A DNA stretch of 64,000 nucleotides from contig CBDBPW010000003.1 in assembly GCA_965209045.1 (NCBI GenBank), positions 2,356,001 through 2,420,000 of the forward strand. The letters are read 5' to 3'. Within the stretch, counting starts at the first letter, position 1; every line of letters begins with the position of its first letter. Below are positions 44,098-52,816 of the stretch, piece by piece. Under the pieces are notes generated by a model. That model was not told where the DNA came from. It searched no databases and was given only the letters and a program-made list of their open reading frames with translations. Source of the DNA: JAJEFO01 sp965209045 (lineage in GTDB: Bacteria > Pseudomonadota > Alphaproteobacteria > Rhodobacterales > Rhodobacteraceae). The translations under genes were made by a program, and so were the position numbers.

Positions 44098-44463
44098 GTG
44101 AAAAACGACGACGAATTCATTCTCCATGACCTGAAGGTCGAGGTCGTTCTGGATGGCCGGCGGCCGGTCTGCCGACACATCGAGGGCGAGTGCTTCACAG
44201 TCGAGGGAGAGAACCTTGTCTTCGCCAAGGGGCAGAGAATATCGATGTATGCGCTCGCCGCGGTGCTGCCGCTCTTGCCTGCCAAGCAGCGCGACACCGA
44301 CCCGAGCGACTGGATGTCGACGGACGCCGAGGTCGCCTGCCCGGATCCGCATTGCGGCGGGCGGTTCCGGATCACTCGGATCGGCACGCGGCGGTTCTCC
44401 CACGCAGAGACGACGGGACTGCCAGACGCGCGCTCGACGCCATATTGGGAGAAGGAGCGCTAG
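44098..44463 (+). CDS. TIGR04076-like small protein
   Basis: The 121-residue protein resembles the uncharacterised TIGR04076 family, with a segment on GEGLCF/GECFTVEGENLVF, SMYALAAVLPLLPAKQR, WMSTDAEVACPDPHCGG and the Cys pair in VACPDPHC. I chose the GTG at 44098, which follows AGGGGG; an ATG at 44080 lacks a ribosome site. Its stop overlaps that of the convergent aldo/keto-reductase-RidA fusion. Family members are often found with aldo/keto reductases and transporters, but no activity is known. Confidence 0.7.
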   Translation: MKNDDEFILHDLKVEVVLDGRRPVCRHIEGECFTVEGENLVFAKGQRISMYALAAVLPLLPAKQRDTDPSDWMSTDAEVACPDPHCGGRFRITRIGTRRFSHAETTGLPDARSTPYWEKER

Positions 44464-45917
44464 GCGCTGACGATCGCCTCGGCCTCGATTTCGACCAGGT
44501 AGTCGCCGGCCAGATCGTTGACCGCGACCAAGGTATTGGCGGGCTGCAAGGCCCCGAAAACGCGGCCGTGGGCTGCGCTGACGGCTTCCGTGTCGGCGAT
44601 GTCGGTCAGGTAGATGCGGGTGCGCACGACATCTTCAGCCGTTCCGCCAAGGACGCGGACGGCACCGATGATCTTGTCGATGACGTAGGTCGTCTGTGCG
44701 GCCGCATCGCCCGGCGCCACGACGCGGTCGGCCCCTGCCGTCGCCGTGGTCCCCGAGACCAGGATTCGTTCCCCAATGCGCCGGGCCCGGCAATAGCCTG
44801 CAATGTCTTCCCATTTGCTGCCCGACATCGCGCGGCGCACCTCGGGACGTCCCGGCATCGTGTCGGTGTCGTAGGCGGAGGGGACGGTGCTCAGGTGATG
44901 GCTCAGGTCGCCGCTGGCCGTAAGGAACGGCGGCGTTCGGTATTCGTCGCCGCAGTCGCCGGGAATCGATGCGGTGCCGGCGAATGCCCTGGCCAGGACC
45001 GCGCGGTCCCCGTCATCGAGGGAAAAGCCGAAGAGCTGGGCGTTGTCGGCGCGATGATCACTTTCGCCAGGCCGGACACCTATGATGACGCCAGCGACAT
45101 GTGACTGTTCCAGGACCCAGCGCGTCGCGACGTTTGTCACCGAGACGCCGTGCTTCGCTGCAACCTCGGCGGCGGCGGAGAGAACCGCCTGATAGGCCTC
45201 CCAGCCGCCGGCGGCCTCGATGAAGCGGCGGTATTTCATCTTGCTCCAGTCCGGAACGTCCTCCGGCTCTGGCCGACCCAGCCACCTCTCGGACAGAAAG
45301 CCGCCACAGACGGTGCCATAGGCAAGCAGGTGCACGCCATGGCGCAAGCAGGTCTCAGCCAGCGGCCCGGTGAATCGACGGTCCAGCAGCGAGCAGACGA
45401 CCTGGTTGGTCCGGACGGGAACGCCGTCGGCCAGCGCCAGATGCAGATGAGCGGCGTCAAAATTGGTCACGCCGATCTCGCGGATCAATCCCTCCTCGCG
45501 CAGCGTCACGAGCTCATGCAATGCGTCGAGCCAGGCGGGGTGCTCGAAGCTCCACCAGTGGAATTGCAGGAGATCCACGCGCGCGGTCCCGAGACGGTCC
45601 AGCCTCTCCTGCACCCCGGCGCGCACGACTGCCGGCGTCATCGGACCAGGCGACGGGCACCACTTGGTGAAGGCCAGCGCATCGGGAAAGCGCTGCAGGA
45701 GACGCGAGGCGATGATCTCGGCGCTGCCGTAGTGATCCGCCATGTCGAACGTGTCAAAACCGCTCTCGGCATAGCGGGCAAGGTGATCGGCGGCCTTGTC
45801 AGGGGCCAGGTCCGAGCCGTGGCGCTCCATGTCCGCGACTTGCCAAAGGCCGGTCAGGATGCGGCTGATGGCCAATTCGCTGGTCAGGCGGAACCTGTCA
45901 GGCGTTGCGATGGTCAT
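44460..45917 (-). CDS. Aldo/keto reductase-RidA fusion protein
   Basis: The 485-residue protein joins an aldo/keto reductase (about 1-345) to a RidA/YjgF domain (about 360-485). The reductase tetrad is visible: Asp and Tyr in FDMADHYG, Lys in FTKWCP and His in LLQFHWWS. It should reduce a carbonyl with NADPH. The RidA part has the trimer-type core ending VEIEAEAIV, but the position of the deaminase arginine is Asn (PANT). It is the last gene of the minus-strand operon and ends against the TIGR04076-like gene. The fusion suggests that product and partner are handled in sequence. Confidence 0.88.
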   Translation of the reverse strand: MTIATPDRFRLTSELAISRILTGLWQVADMERHGSDLAPDKAADHLARYAESGFDTFDMADHYGSAEIIASRLLQRFPDALAFTKWCPSPGPMTPAVVRAGVQERLDRLGTARVDLLQFHWWSFEHPAWLDALHELVTLREEGLIREIGVTNFDAAHLHLALADGVPVRTNQVVCSLLDRRFTGPLAETCLRHGVHLLAYGTVCGGFLSERWLGRPEPEDVPDWSKMKYRRFIEAAGGWEAYQAVLSAAAEVAAKHGVSVTNVATRWVLEQSHVAGVIIGVRPGESDHRADNAQLFGFSLDDGDRAVLARAFAGTASIPGDCGDEYRTPPFLTASGDLSHHLSTVPSAYDTDTMPGRPEVRRAMSGSKWEDIAGYCRARRIGERILVSGTTATAGADRVVAPGDAAAQTTYVIDKIIGAVRVLGGTAEDVVRTRIYLTDIADTEAVSAAHGRVFGALQPANTLVAVNDLAGDYLVEIEAEAIVSA

Positions 45918-46332
45918 GGCCGGTCTCCAGCGCCGACTTGACGATGTCCAGCTCGACCCGATGGGCGGCGATCAGGCTTTCCCATCGCGCGTCGTCCATT
46001 TCGGCGGTGCGAAAGACCGTCAATGCCAGCCCGGCACCCAAACCGTCGCCGAAGACGGCCTCGGGCGTCACCCGCCCGAAGATGCGTGGAGACAGGCTGC
46101 CGGGCGTGGCGCCCACATGGTAGTCGATCAGCCGCTGCTCAGGATGAGCCTCGATTCGCACATAGGTCACCGCACCGTCCCTTATGGAGGTTCCGCGCAC
46201 CAACCCGGCGCTGTCGATCTCGGTGCGCCATGTACCGAACGACCAGAGGCTCATGTTCGCCGGATCTGCCAGGAAGGCGAAGACCTCGTCCGCGGAACGC
46301 CTGACGCGAATGAAGGCCGTGTCACAGCTCAT
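45898..46332 (-). CDS. SRPBCC-type ligand-binding protein
   Basis: The 144-residue protein has a START/polyketide-cyclase-like fold: AFIRVRRSADEVFAFLADPANMSLW at the start and the SALETGHDHR region near the end are typical of such beta-barrels. It lacks clear catalytic residues. The ATG at 46332 overlaps the RidA stop as ATGA, and its 3' end overlaps the fusion gene by 20 bases. It may bind or cyclise a hydrophobic intermediate of the pathway. Confidence 0.75.
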   Translation of the reverse strand: MSCDTAFIRVRRSADEVFAFLADPANMSLWSFGTWRTEIDSAGLVRGTSIRDGAVTYVRIEAHPEQRLIDYHVGATPGSLSPRIFGRVTPEAVFGDGLGAGLALTVFRTAEMDDARWESLIAAHRVELDIVKSALETGHDHRNA

Positions 46333-46730
46333 GCAGGCGTGCCAGAGCCGCGGATCGCCTCGACCTCGATCTCCACCCGGGCGCCGGGCACGACGAGCGG
46401 CGCGCAAACCGTGGTGTTTGCCGGGCGGGCAAAGCCGATGCGTCCCTTCAGGACGGCCGCGATCGCCGCCACGTCGTCCGCGTCCGTCAGGTAGACGCGC
46501 ACCCGGACAATGTCGTGCAGGCCGGAGCCTGCCTCGACCAGCGCGGCCTCGATGGTGTCGAGCGCCGTGGCGGCCTGCGCCTCCGCTCCCTCGGGCATTT
46601 CGCCGGTCGCGAATTCGACGCCAACGGTGCCTGACACGAAAACCCGGTCATCCACGACGACGGCACGGGCATACCCGGCCATCTCTTCATAGACCGACCC
46701 GCTGAACACATGGCTGCGCTTGCCGGCCAT
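46329..46730 (-). CDS. RidA-family protein without the canonical arginine
   Basis: The 133-residue protein has the RidA/YjgF fold (AVVVDDRVFVSGTVG, then VRVRVYLTDADDVAAI, GARVEIEVEAI). At the position of the substrate-binding Arg (Arg105 in E. coli RidA, in the PxR motif) it has Asn, as does the RidA domain of the neighbouring fusion. Imine/enamine deaminase activity is therefore doubtful and a related hydrolase or carbamate-type function is possible. The ATG has a GGGAGG site. It follows the binding-protein gene across a terminator-like hairpin. Confidence 0.85.
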   Translation of the reverse strand: MAGKRSHVFSGSVYEEMAGYARAVVVDDRVFVSGTVGVEFATGEMPEGAEAQAATALDTIEAALVEAGSGLHDIVRVRVYLTDADDVAAIAAVLKGRIGFARPANTTVCAPLVVPGARVEIEVEAIRGSGTPA

Positions 46731-46753
46731 CGCGACCTCCCAATGCAGGAAAA

Positions 46754-46775
46754 GGGGGACGCCGCGACGCCCCCC
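46754..46775 (-). terminator. Terminator-like hairpin after the second HAAT binding-protein gene
   Basis: On the transcribed strand GGGGGGCG and CGUCCCCC form an eight-pair stem with one GU pair and a six-base loop, followed directly by TTTT. It lies 17 bases after the binding-protein stop and before the RidA gene. Partial read-through would give less RidA/SRPBCC/fusion message than binding-protein message. Confidence 0.65.
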
Positions 46776-46792
46776 GGACCATGCCCAGCCGA

Positions 46793-48055
46793 CTACTCGT
46801 CGAGCATCTTGATCAGTTCGGCGACCTCAGCGGTGCTCAAGTATCCGGTCTCGACATTCTCGTCGCCGTCGAGCTTCCACGTCATCTTCGGCGCCTGCAC
46901 ATCGCCATTCCTGTCGAATGACAAGGCACCTGTGGCGCCGACGTAACGGATCGTCTTGCCTTCAGCCAAAAGCTCCTTGGCGCGCGCGATGCCTTCAGGA
47001 CCAGGATGGACCTCGGTCCCGTCCGGCGAAGTGACAAGGCGGATATGGTCGCGAATGTTGTCGCCGGTAATGTCGCCGGACGCCTCCATTGCCAGGAGAA
47101 CCACCGTCACCGCATCATAGACAGAGTGCAGGCCAGGACCGTTCGGCGGACTGTCGAACCGCGCCTGGAACATCTCGTTGAACGAGTCGACCGAAGGCAG
47201 GCGCGGCTGGGCGCTGTCGTAGCCCTGCAGGTTCTGCAGGAACTGCGGACCCACCGCCTGAAAGTAGTCATCCGACCGCAGCGAGTTGTTCACGATCAGG
47301 TTGTCGGTGCCGCCCAGCGCCAGCCATTCACGGGTGATCGTGGCGCCGTCCACCGGGAAGGCAACGAGGTAGAGCGAATCGGGATTGCCCTCCAGCGCCT
47401 TCGTGACCTCGGCACGATAGCTTTGCTGGCTCTCGTTATAGGCCACCATCGAGCTGATCGAACCGCCAAGCTTGGCGATGTCCTGCTCGAATCGCTTGGC
47501 CAGACCGACGCCGAAGTCGGTGTTGACGTAGATGACTGCGGTGTTCTTGAAACCGCTGTCGACGGTCAGCTTTGCGCCAATGGCGGACTGGCTGCGGTTT
47601 GTGGCGTAGGTGCGGAACCAGTAGCCCTCGGTCTTGCCCTCCTCGGCGAGCGCCGTGAAGCTCTCGGACGACGAGCAGCAGGAAACCTGCACGACCTTGG
47701 ACGGCACGGCGACCGACGTCAGGACCGGAAGGCTGACGCCCGATGAAACGGCGCCGATCAACGCCTGCACGCCGTCGAGGTCGACGAGGCTCTTCGCGGC
47801 GTCCACGCCGACGGCCGACTGGCCCTGAGTGTCGCGCAGCACGTATTCCACCGGACAGCCCAATACGCCGCCAGCCTCGTTGAACTGCTCGACCGCAAAG
47901 AGACCGGTCTCGGCGATCCGCTCTCCCACTTGGCCCATCGGCCCGCTGACCGGCAAGATCGCGCCGAGCTTGACCGGGCAGTCCACGGCGTGGGCAGAAG
48001 AGCCGATACCGATGAGCGCGGCGGCAACTGCCGCCAATCCATATTTCTGCAACAT
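46793..48055 (-). CDS. HAAT ABC importer substrate-binding protein, second system
   Basis: The 420-residue precursor has a signal peptide (MLQKYGLAAVAAALIGIGSSAHA) and a type I periplasmic-binding fold of the amide/branched-chain amino acid type (LGAILPVSGPMGQVGERIAETG). The ATG at 48055 follows GGAGG. It is placed after LivM in this operon, unlike the first system where it comes first. Cys residues near 138-139 (VSCCSSSE) are unusual. The ligand is unknown. Confidence 0.92.
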   Translation of the reverse strand: MLQKYGLAAVAAALIGIGSSAHAVDCPVKLGAILPVSGPMGQVGERIAETGLFAVEQFNEAGGVLGCPVEYVLRDTQGQSAVGVDAAKSLVDLDGVQALIGAVSSGVSLPVLTSVAVPSKVVQVSCCSSSESFTALAEEGKTEGYWFRTYATNRSQSAIGAKLTVDSGFKNTAVIYVNTDFGVGLAKRFEQDIAKLGGSISSMVAYNESQQSYRAEVTKALEGNPDSLYLVAFPVDGATITREWLALGGTDNLIVNNSLRSDDYFQAVGPQFLQNLQGYDSAQPRLPSVDSFNEMFQARFDSPPNGPGLHSVYDAVTVVLLAMEASGDITGDNIRDHIRLVTSPDGTEVHPGPEGIARAKELLAEGKTIRYVGATGALSFDRNGDVQAPKMTWKLDGDENVETGYLSTAEVAELIKMLDE

Positions 48056-48169
48056 GTGCACCTCCATGTGTAGGGGCCGGGCTCCAGCACCGGCCAGATG
48101 TGCCGCCCTAAGCGACCCTGTTTCCATTGCGCCGCAGATCAAACCCCGTCTTCGCTGCTTTGTCCACCA

Positions 48170-49117
48170 TTACGACCGTGCGTGGCGCGAAACCTGCAAT
48201 TCCTCCCCGATCAGGCCGCGCGGGCGGATCAGCAGCGTGACGACCAGGATCAGCCCGATCAATACGGCTTGCATCGCGCCGCCCTGCGCCTGGATCTCCG
48301 ACGGGACCACGCGCGATATGACAAAGCCGCTCATGGTCCAGACGCCCCATACGATCAGTGCGCCAAGAAGCGCTCCGCGGTTGTTTGCGCTGCCGCCGAC
48401 GATCAGCATGGTCCAGATCTGAAACGTCACGATCGGCAGGAAGTCCCAGGGGCTGACATAGCCGATGAAGGAAACATAGAGGGCGCCCGAAAGCCCCATG
48501 ATCATGCAGCCGAGCACGAAGGCTTCGAGGCGGACCCGCTCCGGCGACTTGCCCAAGCTTGCGGCGGCGACATCGTCTTCGCGGATCGCCTTCAGCATCC
48601 GGCCCCACGGCGACTTCACGATCCGCTCCAGGGCGGCGAAGGTCAGCCCGACCACAACCAGGACCACGAGCAGGTAGAGTGCGTTCTGTGCCAGCGGCCC
48701 GTCGGCCCAGGCCTTGGACGGGTTCGGAATTCCGATGAGGCCAAGCGTGCCGCCAGTGAGGTACTCCCAGTTCAGGCACACGAGCTGGATGGTCACCGCG
48801 ATCCCGAAAGTGGCCACCGCCAGGTATTCGTGCCGGAGCTTCAACGTAGCGAGGCCGACGACCACAGCCCCAATGCCGGAGGCTGTCATCGCGCCAATCA
48901 GCCCGACGACAAAGGGCAGTTCGAATCCGCCGAATACCGCGTCCCGGGCCGGGCCCGTCAGGATAGCCATCGTGTAGGCGCCGATCGCGGTGAATCCCGC
49001 GACACCGGCGTTAAAAAGCCCGGTGAAGCCCCATTGCAGGTTGAGCCCGAGCACGGCGACCCCGAAGATCAACGACAGGATCAGGAAGAAGACGATGTAG
49101 GAGACCAGCCCGATCAT
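48170..49117 (-). CDS. livM: HAAT ABC permease LivM, second system
   Basis: The 315-residue LivM-type permease has the expected hydrophobic profile and the coupling segment SPWGRMLKAIREDDVAAASLGKSPER. The ATG at 49117 overlaps the LivH stop as ATGA. The frame is open far upstream, but that part overlaps LivH and is not coding. It ends 114 bases before the binding-protein gene. Confidence 0.92.
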   Translation of the reverse strand: MIGLVSYIVFFLILSLIFGVAVLGLNLQWGFTGLFNAGVAGFTAIGAYTMAILTGPARDAVFGGFELPFVVGLIGAMTASGIGAVVVGLATLKLRHEYLAVATFGIAVTIQLVCLNWEYLTGGTLGLIGIPNPSKAWADGPLAQNALYLLVVLVVVGLTFAALERIVKSPWGRMLKAIREDDVAAASLGKSPERVRLEAFVLGCMIMGLSGALYVSFIGYVSPWDFLPIVTFQIWTMLIVGGSANNRGALLGALIVWGVWTMSGFVISRVVPSEIQAQGGAMQAVLIGLILVVTLLIRPRGLIGEELQVSRHARS

Positions 49118-50025
49118 GTGGAACGCTCTCCGAAAATGCCCTCGGGCCGGAAGTAGAGGATCGCGAGGATCAGCAGGAACGGAACCGCGGGCTTGTAGGT
49201 CGTCGGGATGACCATCACCGAGAGGTTTTCCGACAGTCCCACGATCAACCCGCCGAGGACGGCACCGTACAGGCTGCCTGTGCCGCCAAGGATCGCGGCG
49301 GCGAAGAGCGGCAGTATCAGGCTGAATCCGAGCTCCGGCCGCAGCTGCACGGTCATGCCGTAGAGCACGCCGCCGATCGCCGCGCCGGAGGCGCCGATCA
49401 TCCAGACCCACGTGATGATCCGGTCGACATTGACGCCGCTTGCCCGCGCGAGGTCGGGGCTTTCGGCAACGCCGCGCATGGCGATGCCGGTCCGCGAGCG
49501 GGACATGAAGAGATGCAGCGCGACGACCACGGCCACGGTCAGTCCCAGGAGGAAGACCTGATCGGGCATCACGCGCACGTTGCCGGGGAGGAGAATTGCG
49601 AACTGCAGCTCCCGGGAATAGTAGATCGGGTCGGAACCCCAGATCAGCACGACCAGGTGCCGGAGGGTGAGCGCCACGCCGAAGCTGGCAAAGACCATGG
49701 TCATGTGTCCCGCCATGCGGCTGAGCCGTTCGAATACGAATCGGTGCAGCAGGAGCGCGATGATCGAGGTGGCGACGCAGGCGCACAGCATCGCGAGCAG
49801 AAGGTCCGCCCCGAAGGAGAAGGGACCGATGGCCCGGTCGAAGAATCCGCCGAAGCTCGAAAAGAACGCCAGGAAGACAAGTGCGCTGTAAGCACCCCAA
49901 GTGAGCAGCTCGGAATGCGAGAAGTTCGCGAAGCGCAGCATCTTCATGGTGAAGCTCAGGCCGATCGCGCCCAGCGCAACGATGGCGCCGCTCAGAATGC
50001 CGTCGGCAATGTGCTGCAGGATCAT
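49114..50025 (-). CDS. livH: HAAT ABC permease LivH, second system
   Basis: The 303-residue LivH-type permease starts MILQHIADGILSGAIVALGAIGLSF, overlapping the LivF stop by four bases (ATGA). It contains the coupling loop SRTGIAMRGVAESPDLARASGV and the GGTGSLYGAVLGGLIVG segment of the last spans. It forms the channel with LivM. Confidence 0.92.
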   Translation of the reverse strand: MILQHIADGILSGAIVALGAIGLSFTMKMLRFANFSHSELLTWGAYSALVFLAFFSSFGGFFDRAIGPFSFGADLLLAMLCACVATSIIALLLHRFVFERLSRMAGHMTMVFASFGVALTLRHLVVLIWGSDPIYYSRELQFAILLPGNVRVMPDQVFLLGLTVAVVVALHLFMSRSRTGIAMRGVAESPDLARASGVNVDRIITWVWMIGASGAAIGGVLYGMTVQLRPELGFSLILPLFAAAILGGTGSLYGAVLGGLIVGLSENLSVMVIPTTYKPAVPFLLILAILYFRPEGIFGERST

Positions 50026-50774
50026 CCCTGGCCCTCCGTCCTCGCCGCGTCGCGCCTGAGGCCGAGAAAGATCTCTCCGATCCCCTCGTCCGCCAGCAGA
50101 TCGGCGGCCGGTCCCTCGATCCGGTTCCGCCCTTCCGCCAGAACATGGCCCCGATCCGACACGCGCAACGCCGCCTTGGCGTTCTGCTCGACCATCAGCA
50201 CCGCCGCCCCGCCCTCCGCCAGGCCACGCACGGCGTCGAAGAGCTCGCCTGCAGCCATCGGAGAGAGGCTCGCGGTCGGCTCGTCCAGAAGCATCAGCCT
50301 TGGCTTGGTCAGCAACGCGCGGGCGACGGCGAGGATCTGCCGCTGACCTCCCGAAAGCGAACCTGCCTTGTCGTGCATCCGTTCCTCCAGGATCGGATAG
50401 GCGGTGCAGATCTCCTCGATCCGATCCAACGCGGCCGCCTTGGCCAGCGGCGCGCCGCCGATCACGAGGTTTTCGCGGACGGTCAGGGTTGCAAAGACGT
50501 TCCCTGTCTGGGGCACGTAGCCCACGCCCTCGGCGGCCAGCTTGTGCGCGGCGACGCCGGTGATGTCGCGCCCGTCGAGCCAAACGTTGCCGGCTGACAC
50601 TTGTACCAGTCCCGCGATCGCCTTGACCAGGGTCGATTTCCCGGAACCGTTCGGACCAATGATCGACACAACTTCGCCCGCATCCACATGGACGGAGACC
50701 CCGTGCAGGATCGGAAGATCGGGCGCGTAGCCGGCTATCACGTCCCGGGATTCCAGCACATGCGGTGCGGTCAC
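50022..50774 (-). CDS. livF: HAAT ABC ATPase LivF, second system
   Basis: The 250-residue ATPase has Walker A GPNGSGKST, signature LSGGQRQ, Walker B LMLLDEPTASL and the LivF-type VEQNAKAALRVSDRG loop. It begins with GTG, which overlaps the LivG stop as GTGA. It couples ATP hydrolysis to the LivH/LivM channel of the second importer. Confidence 0.93.
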   Translation of the reverse strand: MTAPHVLESRDVIAGYAPDLPILHGVSVHVDAGEVVSIIGPNGSGKSTLVKAIAGLVQVSAGNVWLDGRDITGVAAHKLAAEGVGYVPQTGNVFATLTVRENLVIGGAPLAKAAALDRIEEICTAYPILEERMHDKAGSLSGGQRQILAVARALLTKPRLMLLDEPTASLSPMAAGELFDAVRGLAEGGAAVLMVEQNAKAALRVSDRGHVLAEGRNRIEGPAADLLADEGIGEIFLGLRRDAARTEGQG

Positions 50775-51541
50775 GGCAGGTCTCCCAGATAGGCGTCCAG
50801 CACGGCCGGGTCGCGGCGCGCGCCTGCGGCGTCGCCTTCGTAGAGCAGCCGTCCCTGCGCCATCACGAAGATCGGATCACAGATCGACATGACCACGTCC
50901 ATGTTGTGCTCGATGATCAGGAAGGTGTGGCCACGTCGGTTCAGCGCCTTGATCTGGTCGACCAGCGTCAACATCAACGACGGGTTCACGCCGGCTGCGG
51001 GTTCGTCAAGAAGGATGATCTTCGGGTCGGCCATGAGAACGCGCGCAAGCTCAAGCAGTTTCAGCTGGCCGCCGGACAGCTTGCCCGCCTGGTCGTTGCG
51101 CACGCTGGCCAATCGGCAAAAATCAATGATCTCGTCCGCCCGCGCCCGCGCCGCGCGCTCTTCCTGCGCCACCCTGCCGGACCGAAGCCAGTTGTTCCAG
51201 AACCGCTCGCCCGATTGCCCGAGCGGAACCAGCATCACGTTCTCAAGAACCGACATCTCGGGAAACGGACGTGGAATCTGGAACGTCCGGGACAGGCCTT
51301 CGGCAAAAATCCGGTGCGGCGGGAGGTTCTGGATCGGCGCGGCATCCAGGAGCACCTCGCCTTCATCCAGCCGCGTCAGCCCGGCCACGGTGTTGAAGAG
51401 CGTCGTCTTGCCGGCGCCGTTCGGCCCGATCAGCCCGCCGATCACGCCGCGCGGCAGGTCAAATGAAATCGCGTCCACCGCCGTGAAGCCCCCGAAGCGC
51501 TTGGTGACGCCACGAAGCTGCAAGAGCGCGTCCGCGGCCAC
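50771..51541 (-). CDS. livG: HAAT ABC ATPase LivG, second system
   Basis: The 256-residue ATPase has Walker A GPNGAGKTT, the LivG-type segment EGLSRTFQIPRPFPEMSVLENV, signature LSGGQ, Walker B IILLDEPAAGVNP and the EHNMDVVMSICD loop. It begins with GTG, two bases after the aldo/keto reductase stop. Thus the importer is read from the promoter upstream of the reductase gene. Confidence 0.93.
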   Translation of the reverse strand: MAADALLQLRGVTKRFGGFTAVDAISFDLPRGVIGGLIGPNGAGKTTLFNTVAGLTRLDEGEVLLDAAPIQNLPPHRIFAEGLSRTFQIPRPFPEMSVLENVMLVPLGQSGERFWNNWLRSGRVAQEERAARARADEIIDFCRLASVRNDQAGKLSGGQLKLLELARVLMADPKIILLDEPAAGVNPSLMLTLVDQIKALNRRGHTFLIIEHNMDVVMSICDPIFVMAQGRLLYEGDAAGARRDPAVLDAYLGDLP

Positions 51542-51543
51542 GG

Positions 51544-52674
51544 TCAGGCGACCTCGCCCTGAAGCGCGGCGCTGCCCAGCCGGTCGTCACCCTTGTTGAG
51601 ATTGTACTTCATGATCCGCCCGTGGCGCCCGGCAGCGTCGCGCTCCAGCCCGTAGACCGGACCCTGCGGGCCGGTCGAACGGCCGCGGACCGCCTCGATC
51701 TCGCGGCGATCCCCGTCCGTCAATTCGACTTCCAAGGCGCGGAGAGTCTGCGGCAGCCGGTCGGCATAGCGCGCACCGACGATCGTTGCCGCGACGTCAG
51801 GGCTGTCCAGGGTATCCCGGAGCGCGATGGCAGAGATGTCGCATCCATGTCGGTCGGCCACGGAGCGCAGCGCCGTCAGCAGGTCCTGGAACAGCGCCCA
51901 GCCACCAAACTCCTCGATGATCAGGCGGTACTTGACCAGGCTGCGGTTCTCGAAGTCGAGCCCTGGATCGGGCCTGCCAAGCCATGCATCTGTCAGGAAC
52001 CCGCCAGCGAGGACTCCATAGGCGAACAGGCTGACCCCTCTGTCTCTCGCAAGCGCGGCGAAATCTTGCGAGGCGCGGCGGTCGAGCAGGGAATACTGCA
52101 CCTGGGCAGACGCGACATCTGTCGTGTCGCACAGCTCCGCCAGATGTTCGGTGTCGAAATTGGTCACCCCGATCAGGTCGATCTTGCCCTTGTCGCGCAG
52201 GGTGCCGAGATGCCTCGCGGCGTCGACGTGACCCGGCACGGCATAGTCCCACCAGTGGAACTGCACCAGATCCAGCCGATCCATCCCCAGCCGCATCAGC
52301 GAGCGGTCGATCCCGGCCTCGACATCGCGAAGCGTGAGCCTCGCCAGGCTGTCCCGGTCAGGCACGTACTTGGTGTGGACCTTGATGCGGTCCAGCGCAT
52401 CCAGCCCGCCGGCCCGACGGAGACCTGCGCGGAACCGGCCGATCTTGTCCTCGACGCCGGAATAGATGTCGGCGCAATCGAAGGCGGTGACGCCGGCATC
52501 GACAAAACGGACCATGTCGGAAACTGCCTGATCCGCCTTCACCGCGCCATGGTCGCCGGACAGCTGCCAGCCGCCCTTGATGATCCGCGAAACGGAATAG
52601 CCGGGCCGAACAGCGACTCTGGGGACTTCCGTAACGCGGCTCGGCCCTGCGCCGTACTCCAATTCGCCTCCCAT
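51544..52674 (-). CDS. Aldo/keto reductase, first gene of the second HAAT operon
   Basis: The 376-residue reductase has the AKR catalytic tetrad in AFDCADIYSG (Asp, Tyr), VHTKYVPD (Lys) and VQFHWWDY (His), and the GVTNFDTEHL segment common to this group. It resembles the reductase half of the fusion at 44.5-45.9 kb. I chose the ATG at 52674, after which the sequence resembles the family, though no strong ribosome site is visible. It is separated from the divergent fusion enzyme by about 140 bases. It probably reduces a carbonyl group of the imported compound or an intermediate. Confidence 0.88.
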   Translation of the reverse strand: MGGELEYGAGPSRVTEVPRVAVRPGYSVSRIIKGGWQLSGDHGAVKADQAVSDMVRFVDAGVTAFDCADIYSGVEDKIGRFRAGLRRAGGLDALDRIKVHTKYVPDRDSLARLTLRDVEAGIDRSLMRLGMDRLDLVQFHWWDYAVPGHVDAARHLGTLRDKGKIDLIGVTNFDTEHLAELCDTTDVASAQVQYSLLDRRASQDFAALARDRGVSLFAYGVLAGGFLTDAWLGRPDPGLDFENRSLVKYRLIIEEFGGWALFQDLLTALRSVADRHGCDISAIALRDTLDSPDVAATIVGARYADRLPQTLRALEVELTDGDRREIEAVRGRSTGPQGPVYGLERDAAGRHGRIMKYNLNKGDDRLGSAALQGEVA

Positions 52675-52816
52675 GTCCCGGTCCCGCTGCTTTCCTTCGG
52701 GAAACCTATAGACAACTCGTTGCGATTTTGAAGGGACTAATTCGCAAACGCGAAGATGGACCGTTGGCGGACCTTCGACTAACCTGCCCCGCGACACGCC
52801 CAAGCGGATCCGCAAA

